The notes below the pieces were generated by a model. The model was not told the origin of the DNA and did no database searches. It saw nothing but the letters and a program-made list of their open reading frames with translations. From NCBI GenBank assembly GCA_917880885.1, contig OU862910.1, positions 9,746,710 through 9,810,709 on the forward strand: 64,000 bases of DNA, written 5' to 3'. Made by a program: the position numbers and the translations under genes. Below are positions 30,800 through 41,510 of the stretch, piece after piece (the first letter of the stretch is position 1; each line of letters opens with the position of its first letter). This DNA is from Limnephilus marmoratus (taxonomy: Eukaryota > Arthropoda > Insecta > Trichoptera > Limnephilidae).

Positions 30800-32978
30800 C
30801 TTGCTTTTTCCACATTCGCACAACTTCTCATGAATACTCATACTTTTCTATTATTTGACATGACTTGCTTTTTCCACATTCGCACAACTTCTCATGAATA
30901 CTCATACTTTTCTATTATTTGACATGACTTGCTTTTTCCACATTCGCACAACTTCTCATGAATACTCGTACTTTTCTATTATTTGACATGACTTGCTTTT
31001 TCCACATTCGCACAACTTCTCATGAATACTCGTACTTTTCTATTATTTGACATGACTTGCTTTTTCCACATTCGCACAACTTCTCATGAATACTCGTACT
31101 TTTCTATTATTTGACATGACTTGCTTTTTCCACATTCGCACAACTTCTCATGAATACTCGTACTTTTCTATTATTTGACATGACTTGCTTTTTCCACATT
31201 CGCACAACTTCTCATGAATACTCGTACTTTTCTATTATTTGACATGACTTGCTTTTTCCACATTCGCACAACTTCTCATGAATACTCGTACTTTTCTTTT
31301 ATTTGACATGACTTGCTTTTTCCACATTCGCACAACTTCTCATGAATACTCATACTTTTCTATTATTTGACATGACTTGCTTTTTCCACATTCGCACAAC
31401 TTCTCATGAATACTCATACTTTTCTATTATTTGACATGACTTGCTTTTTCCACATTTGCACAACTTCTCATGAATACTCGTACTTTTCTATTATTTGACA
31501 TTACTTGCTTTTTCCACATTCGCACAACTTCTCATGAATACTCATACTTTTCTATTATTTGACATGACTTGCTTTTTCCACATTCGCACAACTTCTCATG
31601 AATACTCGTACTTTTCTATTATTTGACATGACTTGCTTTTTCCACATTCGCACAACTTCTCATGAATACTCATACTTTTCTATTATTTGACATGACTTGC
31701 TTTTTCCACATTCGCACAACTTCTCATGAATACTCATACTTTTCTATTATTTGACATGACTTGCTTTTTCCACATTTGCACAACTTCTCATGAATACTCG
31801 TACTTTTCTATTATTTGACATGACTTGCTTTTTCCACATTCGCACAACTTCTCATGAATACTCGTACTTTTCTATTATTTGACATGACTTGCTTTTTCCA
31901 CATTCGCACAACTTCTCATGAATACTCATACTTTTCTATTATTTGACATGACTTGCTTTTTCCACATTCGCACAACTTCTCATGAATACTCGTACTTTTC
32001 TATTATTTGACATGACTTGCTTTTTCCACATTCGCACAACTTCTCATGAATACTCATACTTTTCTATTATTTGACATGACTTGCTTTTTCCACATTCGCA
32101 CAACTTCTCATGAATACTCATACTTTTCTATTATTTGACATGACTTGCTTTTTCCACATTTGCACAACTTCTCATGAATACTCGTACTTTTCTATTATTT
32201 GACATGACTTGCTTTTTCCACATTCGCACAACTTCTCATGAATACTCGTACTTTTCTATTATTTGACATGACTTGCTTTTTCCACATTCGCACAACTTCT
32301 CATGAATACTCATACTTTTCTATTATTTGACATGACTTGCTTTTTCCACATTCGCACAACTTCTCATGAATACTCGTACTTTTCTATTATTTGACATGAC
32401 TTGCTTTTTCCACATTCGCACAACTTCTCATGAATACTCGTACTTTTCTATTATTTGACATGACTTGCTTTTTCCACATTCGCACAACTTCTCATGAATA
32501 CTCATACTTTTCTATTATTTGACATGACTTGCTTTTTCCACATTCGCACAACTTCTCATGAATACTCATACTTTTCTATTATTTGAAATGACTAGCTTTT
32601 TCCACATTTGCACAACTTCTCATGAATACTCGTACTTTTCTATTATTTGACATGACTTGCTTTTTCCACATTCGCACAACTTCTCATGAATACTCGTACT
32701 TTTCTATTATTTGACATGACTTGCTTTTTCCACATTCGCACAACTTCTCATGAATACTCGTACTTTTCTATTATTTGACATGACTTGCTTTTTCCACATT
32801 CGCACAACTTCTCATGAATACTCGTACTTTTCTATTATTTGACATGACTTGCTTTTTCCACATTCGCACAACTTCTCATGAATACTCGTACTTTTCTATT
32901 ATTTGACATGACTTGCTTTTTCCACATTCGCACAACTTCTCATGAATACTCATACTTTTCTATTATTTGACATGACTT
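30800..32978 (+). repeat. 64-bp satellite array, about 34 copies
   Basis: The unit contains GCTTTTTCCACATTCGCACA, ACTTCTCATGAATACTCATA and CTTTTCTATTATTTGACATG. The array starts mid-unit (cttgc) and ends mid-unit (gactt); 2,179 bp is 34.05 units. Units are nearly identical. Two positions vary repeatedly: ATTC/ATTT before GCACA, and CTCA/CTCG before TAC. Rare private variants occur near 31,300 (CTTTT), 31,501 (ATTAC) and 32,587 (GAAATGACTAGC). Very high homogeneity points to recent amplification by unequal exchange. It lies about 2 kb 3' of the dpr stop codon. Confidence 0.97.
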
Positions 32979-33113
32979 TTGATTTCTTAATCGAATGCCA
33001 CAATTAATTTATAACTATTTTTTTTATTATTTCTTAAGTACCTACAACAAATATTTTGTGACATGTAATATGTATTTATGGTATATTTATACCGTTAATA
33101 AATAAATAAATAA
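32979..33113 (+). mobile_element. Very short LINE 3'-end insertion with 7-bp target duplication
   Basis: The satellite stops at ATGACTT (32,972-32,978). After 135 bp ending in a (TAAA)n tail at about 33,096-33,113, ATGACTT recurs (33,114-33,120). This is what a strongly 5'-truncated LINE copy leaves. The inserted sequence has no frame. It sits on the satellite edge. Confidence 0.55.
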
Positions 33114-33124
33114 ATGACTTGACT

Positions 33125-33360
33125 TATATATTGAATTCGCTTGATCTTACGTACCATGTTTTTTCAGGCACATCGGTTTCTTCTGCCATCCTCTTTCACG
33201 CCATATGTTGTCCATCAAAGCGTCCTTTTGTATTTCTTGTTCATTTCTTACCTTTTTTCTGAACTCGTCAGATGTCAATACAATTTATGCATAATCTCAA
33301 GGATCTCATTTCTATTTATCTTAGTCTAATATCACCCTTCCTCTGCTAGTTGGTAAAACT
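33125..33360 (-). pseudogene. LINE C-terminal remnant (family of 37,568), copy 1
   Basis: Plus-strand blocks AAGGATCTCATTTCTA and CACCCTTCCTCTGCTAGTT match the reverse of the better copy at 37,568 and also the copy at 56,690. Many indels; no frame left. Confidence 0.5.
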
Positions 33361-33387
33361 TACGTCATAATATTTCTTATACATAGC

Positions 33388-33787
33388 CTCCGTAGTCTGG
33401 GGGAAAGGCTCTTGACTCGCAATCCGAAGGTAGTGGGATTGATTCCCGGCCTGCGCAAATAAATTTTATTTGGTTTATATGTGTTATTTCACAATTAAGT
33501 CATTTAAAATAATATATACTATATTTTCGGCACGTTTCAGAGTGGAAGATATACTTATAGCCCTGGTGTAAGACCACTATTCAGAATTGAAACGTTGCTT
33601 AAAATGACTTCAGCCGTGTTTGGTGACCAGATCTGAATAGCCAGGTATTTCCCCACCTTCCTCTTCCTATCTCATTCCCCTCCCTGCTACCTTCTGTCTT
33701 ACAACATACCCCAATTGGGGATGCCATAGTCTCACTGGCTCCAGACGGGAGCATCTGGAACTCTTGTGAGGTATTAAAAAAATTATA
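33388..33787 (+). mobile_element. tRNA-headed SINE
   Basis: The head (33,392-33,457) resembles a tRNA-Ala: a GCCTCCGTAGTC start, a D-arm with GGGGGAAAGGCTC, ACTCGCAATC around a CGC anticodon position, box B GGGATTGATTCCC, and a final GGCCTGCGC. Pairing is imperfect, so a functional tRNA is unlikely. Next come an AT-rich linker and the body that is also at 13,068-13,322 (GGCACGTTTCAGAGTGGAAG, TCTGAATAGCCAGGTATTT, CCAGACGGGAGCATC), and an A/T-rich tail. The body is the second module of repeat A. Confidence 0.65.
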
Positions 33788-33829
33788 TATATATATAACT
33801 TGATATAATCTTGACTCTAATATAACTTG

Positions 33830-34018
33830 ATTTTACCAGATTCGTTGATCGTTTGATTGTCTCTTCGTGGGATGTCCCCAACTTTTCTTATATCATATTT
33901 CAAACCCTTTTTTCGGCGCTCCTTCCTTTGAGCACCATTTCAATGTCCCTTTCTTAATCTTATATCTTGACAAGATGACGTTTTGGTTCAGTTCACTCCC
34001 TGTTAGGATCTTAAGGTA
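33830..34018 (-). pseudogene. LINE C-terminal remnant (family of 37,568), copy 2
   Basis: Plus-strand words TTGATCGTTTGATTGTCTCT, CGTGGGATGTCCCCAAC, TTTGAGCACCATTTCAATG and TCCCTTTCTTAATCTTA follow the order of the reverse complement of 37,740-37,890. No open frame. Confidence 0.5.
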
Positions 34019-35034
34019 CATTTTCCAAGATTAATAAAAATAAAACATTTTTTCATTATTATTCATTTATTGCCAAAAATATGAATGCCGTTTATACTTT
34101 CCTACGACAGACGTTTAAAAATCGCATTAAAACTAACGTTAATATATATATATATTTATTACCGACACAACATTAAAAATGTCAATAGAATAATGTAACA
34201 AACTACAGCAACACTGAACAAATGGCAAACTTATCCACTGTCGGTGTTGCCATAAAACTAATCACATATGGAGTAGATGACCTTAACAATTATGACCTCG
34301 TCAATTTATGAAGAAGGTTTACAGCAAGGATCTTATGGAATACCCTTAGTAGATAATGACCTTGTCACTAATAACTTGCCTTAACATCTTATGAAGGTTT
34401 ACCGCAGGTAACTTATAGAGTACTAATGACCTTGTCACTTATGACTTGTCTCATTATACATATATAATGGAATACTCTTACCAAATGCAATGGATATCAC
34501 GAAGGGTTAAAACTTATGAGCAATGACCTCGCATTTTATAGTCACACACCCTGCTTTATCATCTTATGAAAAAAACAAATCAATGAAGACCACGTGCAAT
34601 CATCAACTTTTGGGCTCTCTCCGTGTAGTTAAGATCTTAGGTAGAAACCTATCTATGTATGTACAACCAATAGCCACAAGATAAAAGTCCAAGCATGCAC
34701 CTTATGACCTTTCGTCTCAAGGAAAATACAATTTTGTATTACATACCTCATCAACTCATCACTTTTTTGGATGTTTCAAAATAGCATGGTCATATTAAGT
34801 AGAGTTAGGTTTGTCACGATATCGATCACATGGTAGAAAACTATCCAAATATCTGGTAATCCAATCATCTAAGGTTAGAAATAGACAGATTCTTATGGTA
34901 GGTATCTCTGATCGATGTTTTTTGATGTAGTAAGATCTTTTGACTTATTAGTTGTATCATGACAAAAACCACAAGGTAAAAATCTAATCACATTTGTGGA
35001 GACCTCTCGTCTGATGACCGCGGAGACCACCTCA
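34019..35034 (-). other. Region 3' of the dpr stop codon; probable 3' UTR and flank
   Basis: Immediately downstream (minus strand) of the stop. Candidate AATAAA signals on the minus strand lie at about 34,159-34,154 and 34,069-34,064; I cannot tell which, if any, is used. From 34,260 to 34,560 the words ATGACCTTGTCAC, AACTTATGA and ATCTTATGAAGGTTTAC recur irregularly, a worn tandem repeat. No coding evidence. Confidence 0.35.
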
Positions 35035-35162
35035 TCATCTCAGAGAGTAGGCGGTGGTGGCGAGGGTTTTATGGAGTAGGGTGATGAGAACCACGGATAG
35101 GAGCGTCAGGAAGCTGGCGGCGCGGCGAGCACATCCGGTCTGCATGGCTTCCGGTCGCTCTC
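35035..35162 (-). CDS. dpr (family): dpr-family gene, terminal coding exon
   Basis: Minus strand. Splice acceptor TTTCTTTCCCTAG ends at 35,163; the exon starts at 35,162 in phase 1. The G left over from the previous exon plus GA gives Gly, so the joined protein reads HVLNG-ERPEAMQTG. The LNGE.P.AMQ junction is highly conserved in insect Dpr proteins. Then follow GCARRAASFLTLLSVVLITL, a hydrophobic stretch of about 17 residues, a short tail ending AYSLR, and TGA at 35,037-35,035. Dprs are neuronal Ig-superfamily surface proteins that pair with DIP proteins in synaptic partner choice; the C-terminal hydrophobic tail attaches them to the membrane, by a transmembrane helix or GPI signal. I cannot tell which of the roughly 20 paralogs this is. 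Confidence 0.9.
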
Positions 35163-35189
35163 CTAGGGAAAGAAATTTGTATATTTGTA

Positions 35190-36073
35190 TAAAGTTCAGC
35201 TTTCAAAAATTCACAAACATTTAAGACTCTCTACATATCCTATGTTAGAAGCCACCTGGAGTATGCTTCTACAGTGTGGAACCCTCATTGTTCTACATAT
35301 AGAGCAAATATAGAAAGAGTTCAGAAAAAGTTTATGAAATATGTCTCTTATCGCGTGCGAAATGATGAAAACTATGTCCCCGTAAACCTTAAATCTCTTG
35401 ATCAACGCCGAGATATCAGAGACCTATTAATGCTCTATAAGATTATTCATAACTTCATTGATAGCCCGTACTTACTACAAAATATTCATTTCAGATGTCC
35501 ATTAAGAGTTACTCGATCTCCAGACACCTTTTATATCCCTAAGAGCAAAACAAATTATCTTGAAAATGTATTTGTAAGAAGAAGCTGTAGCACATTTAAC
35601 AGATTATGCCCAAATATCGATGTGTTTAATACAAACCTTGATAAATTCACAGCATGCATAAAAAATAACACTATTGAATGCCACATGTTTAACTAATAAC
35701 TTAATATTTCATTGATTTCTGTATTTCTCTTTTTTTTATTTTTAGTATCACCACATTTTCTCTCCAACTTTTTGCAGTTGGAATTCAAATAAAATCACTT
35801 CCTGAAATATATTATTTATATCAATCAAAATTTTAATGTAAACCCTTGAAAAACCTCAGTTATTTACTTTTTGTAGATATAATTAAGAAGATACACTTTA
35901 TCAGAATAATTTATATCAGGTATAGGTATTGTGTATTTTTGCATTACGGTTCTAAATTATTTGTCGTTATTTTATTGGTCTATGACATACTTATTTTTAT
36001 CACTGTCATTTATGAATTTTGTACAGACTGTTTATAACGCTAATAATTAAAATAAAATAAAATAAAATAAAAT
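35190..36073 (+). pseudogene. LINE 3' fragment, antisense, next to the dpr acceptor
   Basis: From about 35,193 the plus strand reads SAFKNSQTFKTLYISYVRSH, LEYASTVWNPHC, NIERVQKKFMKYVSYR, and LKSLDQRRDIRDLLMLYKII, open to a stop at 35,694. This is the segment from the thumb to the C-terminus of Jockey-type ORF2, close to the copy at 39,046 (LVRSPLEFASPVWNPKY). It is followed by a 3' UTR of about 360 bp and an ATAAA-type tail at 36,048-36,073. Truncated at its 5' end only about 30 bp from the splice acceptor. Confidence 0.8.
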
Positions 36074-36569
36074 ATTACTTTTATGAACTGTCAGTTTTCT
36101 CTTGTATGTGCGATTTTAACTTTTTTTAACTCAGTACAATTAATTAACGTTTTTATTTTTTACCAGCACAGCCCCGTCAAAAAATAACGGGATGTAATTT
36201 TTTGTGTTTCTTAAAAATAACTGTAAAAATATCAAAAATTGAAATTTAAAAATCAAATGCTAATGCCTAAATCGCAATCAACTGCGTAGATAGTAACTAT
36301 CTCGACCATAACATCACCAAATATTATAAGAACTGTGGCATTAATTCATTATCTACGTACTGAAATATAAGATTTATGATTTTTTTAATTTTAGAATATT
36401 GCGTTTGTTTATTTTTTTATCGAAAGAATAGATAATACATATAATCAACAAACAAGTCCTGCTAAGCCAATTGAATTGGCTTGTCAACAGGTGCTTATAT
36501 TTTAGTTACATATATATTTTTTAAATTTAAAATTTACATCTTCAACATTTTTTCTTACATATTAATATA

Positions 36570-36850
36570 CATATTTTTTTCCGATAGCCAATTTTTCACC
36601 ATATATTTAACCTTATTTATAGAATTACATTGCTTTATAGTGTCAGGTAATTAATTAAATATATTGGGTATGATGTATTCAAACGTTCTCTGTCCGTACG
36701 TATTGTTATATCTCGGAACTATTAACCCGTCGTTGCGCGTGAATCTAGTGCTGTATTTATGTTCTGATTTTTCTTTATGCTGCGGGGTAAATATATGCTG
36801 AATTATAATTTTGTGCCATAGTATTGCCTTAACAGGTAAAATTATTACGA
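36570..36850 (-). pseudogene. CR1/Jockey-type LINE C-terminal fragment
   Basis: Minus strand reads KYSTRFTRNDGLIVPRYNNT, then YGQRTFEYIIPNIFN and LPDTIK. The Y-G-R-TF---P--FN-LP pattern is the C-terminal signature also seen in the intact LINE (YQGRTFFNRLP). The preceding 36,074-36,569 shows nothing, apart from a polyA-like AT run. Confidence 0.55.
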
Positions 36851-36929
36851 AAGTTATACAATCGAAAATATTCTTTAAATTATTATTTACTCTTAGTTAG
36901 TTGGTAAATGGTTAGTACCTACATACACG

Positions 36930-37085
36930 GTTTTCAGTGTTCACCATCAGGGCATTTGACGGACATTGTAACGCTGTCCAAAACTTTGACTAATGAGGGA
37001 GGTAGCGCAACATGACATAATTCCCCAAAACTAAATAACTACGAGTATGATACTTTTTGCCGTGAAAATCTAAAATCATACCCTT
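36930..37085 (+). repeat. Half copy of the foldback family
   Basis: Matches the right arm of 14,904-15,119: GACATTGTAACGCTGTCCAA, AACTTTGACTAATGAGGGAG, GTAGCGCAACATGACATAA, CCCCAAAACTAAATAAC, then GTGAAAATCTAAAATCAT as at 4,000. The left arm is missing. CATCAGGGC precedes it where CTGATGA-like sequence is expected. Confidence 0.6.
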
Positions 37086-37567
37086 TTTCTTACTTTTTTA
37101 ATAATTTATGGTGTAATTTAAAACAAGCAATATAATGTAATTTGTGTAGACATATCTATTTTTTACGAGCAGAAAAAACTGCAAGCTGAAATAGTTGCAT
37201 TAATATGCAAACATAACAGAAAATATGTGCTAAATCCATGACACCAGAGCTCACAGGACCGATAATATTTTTAGACATGTAGAAACTTTTAATATCACCT
37301 ACAAAAAAAAAATTGTTCATAATTATATTTCCACATTGAATTTGTGTTTCTTAAAAGATAATAAATAGTTGGTTGAAATCGTTATCAGACAATAAACCTG
37401 TAGTACAGTACGCAAAATAATTTTTCAAAGCACTGCCGGGCATTGTAAACAGTTCGCAAATTAGAAAATTCCTTTCCTCTGCCTAATTCTTCTGTGGTTG
37501 GAATTCGAGAAACTATGAACTAAAAAACTGTCAAAAGAAGCGAAGCCAGTCCATAATGGAGTCCTGG

Positions 37568-38060
37568 TACCTACCCTGATGTATGGCAGTGAGACATGGA
37601 ACTGGCAGAGGAAGGATGAAAGTAAACTGAATGCTGTTGAAATGAGATCTCTGAGGCGAATTTGTGGTAAAACCATGTATGATCGTTTTAGAAATGTGGA
37701 TATCCCCAAAGAATGTAAGGCTGATGTAAGCATAATGAGTAAGATTAAGAAAGGGACCCTCAGATGGTTTGGGCGTGTAGAGCGAATGAAAGAAGAAAAT
37801 AGTGTGAGAAGAATATATGACGCAAATGTGAATGGAAGAAGAAGTCGGGGACGCCCGAGGAAGACATGGCACGATCAAGTGAATCAGACTCTTGAGTCGG
37901 GCCATGTCAAAAGTCAGAATAATAAAAGAGAATGTACGAGCCGATGTACGAATGTGAGTGAGGCAAAGACTGAGCTGTTTAGCGGTCCGTCCTTTCTGCC
38001 TACTCCTGCGGAAAACGGCGTGATGGTTGTTTAGTGAACCAATGTACAAAATGATTTGAT
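37568..38060 (+). pseudogene. LINE C-terminal fragment, best copy of its family
   Basis: Open from about 37,568 to the stop at 38,034: MYGSETWNWQRKDESKLNAV, EMRSLRRICGKTMYDRFRN, IKKGTLRWFGRVERM, GRRSRGRPRKTWHDQVN, and a final CTRCTNVSEAK region. This is the end of an endonuclease-RT protein common in insect genomes (YGSETW ... GRPR.TW.DQV). No RT motif remains. Degraded relatives occur at 33,125, 33,830, 41,325 and 56,690, all on the other strand. The region 37,090-37,560 shows nothing. Confidence 0.75.
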
Positions 38061-38740
38061 ATGGTTTTTAAAAAAAATTTGGTAACTTGTGAACCAAAAT
38101 TTTTGTTCTGCTGCTCTGCTGTAAACACACTAAAATTCCGGTCCTTTCTTCAAAAAACCCTCCACAAAACATCCTCATAGGAAATAAGCCTCTTTTAGGA
38201 CTTTACTTATTGCAAATAGCAGTTTACGTTTATGGATTATAAAATTAGTTTATAACACACGTATATTACCGTAAAAAGTAACTAAATAACATCAATAAAC
38301 GATTTGAAAGTCCGTACACGATTATATATTATTATTCATTGGACAATATCGTAGTCTGTCATAATTTTATTTGTGGTTCATTTTTATCTCGTTGCGCCGT
38401 ACAATATAATGTATATCGGTCGTTTGTATGATGCCTAAACCGAAAAATTGCCGCGTAAATTTTAATAAACCTCGGGTTTTTTAGCTTAGGAGGTAATCTA
38501 GGTTTGAGTAACAGCCGGATTCTGCGAACAGAACCGAGTTATTTATGTGTCCCCCACACGTGGAGAATTTTATTTTAAAGAAGTATATTTACGGAATAGA
38601 GACAAAGTTGATTCTTACATTATAAAGCACCACCTCAAAAATGTTATTTTCATGTAACCACACTATGATATTATAAATTTGGTTTTATTCGCACATTATT
38701 TCTTTCGTGAATTTCGTGTCTGCAAATGGTTTATAGCTTG
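38061..38740. other. Intronic, nothing recognised
   Basis: AT-rich, no motif or repeat end seen. Confidence 0.4.
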
Positions 38741-38748
38741 GTGTAGTT

Positions 38749-40488
38749 CAGTGATTCCCAAAGAGGGCACTACCACCCCCCCTGGGAGCATTGGTGAGGT
38801 CCTGGGGAGCGGTGGTGGCCTCGAGAGCATTTTGTGAGCGATGAAAGGCTCAAAGGGGGCGGTAAGGGTCAGGGTAATGTAATAAAATGAAATCAAATAA
38901 GTCGTAGGTATATCATTGCAAGAATCTTGCATATGAACCGATCAAGTAGTTATCAAGTAGTTATCAGGGTTCCCACCTTGGTCCGCTCTTCTTTAATATA
39001 TACTTAAACGACATAGGCTCATGTTTCCAATACTCTAAATTTTTATTGTTTGCAGATGACATGAAAATTTACAAAACGGTTCACTCTCTATCGGACTGTA
39101 AAGAGCTACAAAGTGACTTAGATAGGCTCTGCAACTATTGCACAGCTAATTATTTAGACCTCAATGTTTCTAAATGCCACACTATGTCCTTTACTAGAAA
39201 CAAGCATCAAATTAACTTCTCATATTCACTCTGCGATGAACCCGTGATCTCAAAAAATGAATGTAAGGACCTTGGAGTCTATTTAGATAGTAAACTTATA
39301 TTTAAAACGCATATTGATTCAATCACCGATAGATCTTACAAAATGTTGGGTTTTATACTACGTCTGAGTAAATTATTTAGAAATCCACATACTCTAGTAA
39401 TGCTTTACTCCTCACTAGTCAGAAGTCCACTGGAATTTGCATCGCCTGTCTGGAATCCCAAATACACCCAATACGTCAACAACATAGAGCGCATACAAAA
39501 TAAATTTATTAAGTATCTCGGTTATAAATACAACAATAATTACATCTGCACTCTCCAATCCCTGAAATCCAGGCGAACGGTAGCTGACATGACATTTCTC
39601 CATAAAATTATACATAACGAAATAGACTGCCCAGAACTTCTATCCCAAATAAATTTTAACATCCCATCTAAAAGAACTCGCCACGCCAACCTTTTTTACA
39701 CAACCAGTAATAATACGAACGCTGCAGCCAACTCCCCCATTTCCCGCATCCTTCAAAGTTTCAACTCTATTCAAAAAACCACAAATACAGATATATTTTT
39801 TGATTCCCTCCCTCTATTTAAGAAAAACATTTTTAGCACACATAACACACACATCCACACACCCTCTCACACCCTCATTTACACACATACAAACACTCTC
39901 CCACACCCCTCTCCTTCAATAAGTTACTAACTAAATTTAGGTAAAATGTATTATTTATCACATAAAAATTTAAGTATATAACAGCGACATGTCATTGGTA
40001 CCAATTATTGTATTAATTCTATAACTTTGTAAATATTTCCCATTATGTAATAATGTACTGTTTGTTTCTGCAAAATAAAAATAAAATAAAATAAAATTAG
40101 GTGTGGAAATAGTTTTTTTTTCCTAAAATTCTTAAAATAACGTATAAATGACTTGAGAAGAGATTTTTTTTTTAATTTAGAAGGACAGTATTCCCGGCGC
40201 ACGAATAATCTTATAATGTATGAATTTTTTTCCATATCCATCATTAATCACAAATCATAACTACCACGTAACCGGTTGGTTGTAACACTGCAAAACGCAT
40301 CGTGGTGAGCTTCCTCTTGCAAACGTCATTGTAACCTTCACATTTAAAAAGATTTCGCCTGCGGCGCGTTTATCCTCTATGCCTTCATACTTCATTTTAT
40401 TAATTAATTCATTCATTATTAATGGAGGGTGGTAAGAAATATATTCTTGAAAAGCGGGCGGTAAAACAGAAAATGTTGGGAACCTCTG
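38749..40488. mobile_element. hAT-type non-autonomous element carrying a nested LINE
   Basis: Left end CAGTGATTCCCAAAG (38,749), right end TTGGGAACCTCTG (ends 40,488): imperfect terminal inverted repeats, CAG(T/A)G(A/G)TTCCCAA. Flanked by the identical 8-mer GTGTAGTT at 38,741-38,748 and 40,489-40,496, the hAT target size. The hAT's own DNA is 38,749 to about 38,950 (with the CCCCCCCTGGGAGC and GGGGGCGGTAAGGG blocks) and about 40,099-40,488 (GGGCGGTAAAACAGAAAA). No transposase. The middle 1.15 kb is a LINE inserted later. Confidence 0.8.
38964..40098 (+). pseudogene. LINE RT fragment nested in the hAT element
   Basis: Open from about 38,964: QGSHLGPLFFNIYLNDI (motif C region), LFADDMKIYK (active-site ADD), NVSKCHTMSF, LGVYLDSKLIFKTHI, KMLGFILRLSKLF, LVRSPLEFASPVWNPKY, NIERIQNKFIKYLGY, stop at 39,928. 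The 5' half (endonuclease and early RT) is missing. The C-terminus is a (CACA)-rich His/Thr tail encoded by a CA-rich run (39,838-39,915). Ends in an AAAAT-repeat tail at 40,075-40,098. Closest sister in the window: 35,190. Confidence 0.8.
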
Positions 40489-40599
40489 GTGTAGTTTCTA
40501 GAAGTGGGTACGAAAAAAAATTAAAATCATGTTAATCAATTTATTTTTTCAAATTATATTATTTTTATAGTCTTTAGAACTCTTGTTAACTAACTAACC

Positions 40600-41320
40600 A
40601 ACAAAACGTGTCACACTTCTCAAGAAAATTGGTGTAGTTGGTCCTTTTATTAATCTAATCAAATCATATCTTAGCAACAGAAAGCAATTCGTTAGCAATA
40701 ACAATCAAAATAGCAACTACGTTCCAATAAATTATGGAGTGCCGCAGGGATCCATGCTAGGTCCACTACTGTTCCAAATTTACATCAATGATATTTCGCA
40801 ATTAAAGATTTAGGTATCTTACTAGAAAATGCACAAACAGACCTAGAAAATATCAACAGTTGGCTCCAATCAAATATTTTAACAATAAATTTAAAAAAAA
40901 CAGGATACGTGATCTAAAGCTCAACCCGAAAAATAATTCCTCCTCATGTACCCTTAAAAATTGAAAACAACGACCTGTTTCAGGAAAAATATCTTGGGCT
41001 GTGCATTGATCAGCATTTGACTTTTAAACAGCATATACAAGAAGACAAAATAATCCCCTTAATAAGCGTATTTAGCCGGCTATCATATCTGTTGCCAAAT
41101 AAATTTTAAAAAAGGTTTATTTCATAGTCTCGTACACTCACATTTAAATTATTTCATTGAAATCTGGGGAAACGCATATGAAACATACATAAATGAATTA
41201 TAGGAAATACAAAACACGGTAATAAAAAACTATTTAACTACAAGCCCAGAACATCCACAAAAAATTATATATGGAAACGAAACTATTAACAAAGGGATAG
41301 GCACAAAGGTTAGACGGCCA
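40600..41320 (+). pseudogene. Degraded LINE RT fragment
   Basis: Reads INLIKSYLSNRKQFV, then INYGVPQGSMLGPLLFQIYI with NDI (40,640-40,800), then, after the YADD region has been lost, LLENAQTDLENINSWLQSNI, LTINLKKTGYVI, and EKYLGLCIDQHLTFKQHI with stops and frame changes. Typical Jockey/CR1 RT with an internal deletion. Confidence 0.7.
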
Positions 41321-41324
41321 AACA

Positions 41325-41510
41325 ACTCGAAGTCGATATATACTCCTCGCTTCGTTCATATCATTATCTAATACATACCCTTCTGTTATCCTTGACTTTG
41401 CCCGGCTATTTGCAAGTATTTAGTTCACTTGATCGTGCCATGACTTCCTCGGGCATCTCCGGCTTTCTCTACCACTCTCATTCGCGTCATATAAAATATT
41501 TTTAATTATA
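41325..41510 (-). pseudogene. LINE C-terminal remnant (family of 37,568), copy 3
   Basis: Minus strand contains CCCGAGGAAGTCATGGCACG and ATCAAGTGAACTAAATACTT, matching the PRKTWHDQVN part of 37,568. It adjoins the previous LINE fragment head to head. Confidence 0.6.

Noticed and set aside
33392..33457. Functional tRNA-Ala gene
   Set aside because: Anticodon stem and acceptor pairing are defective and it is joined to a repeated body with an A-rich tail; called a SINE.
37461..38049. Minus-strand frames of 172 and 90 residues
   Set aside because: Shadows of the LINE C-terminus on the plus strand; the same shadow pattern occurs at 56,880-57,252.
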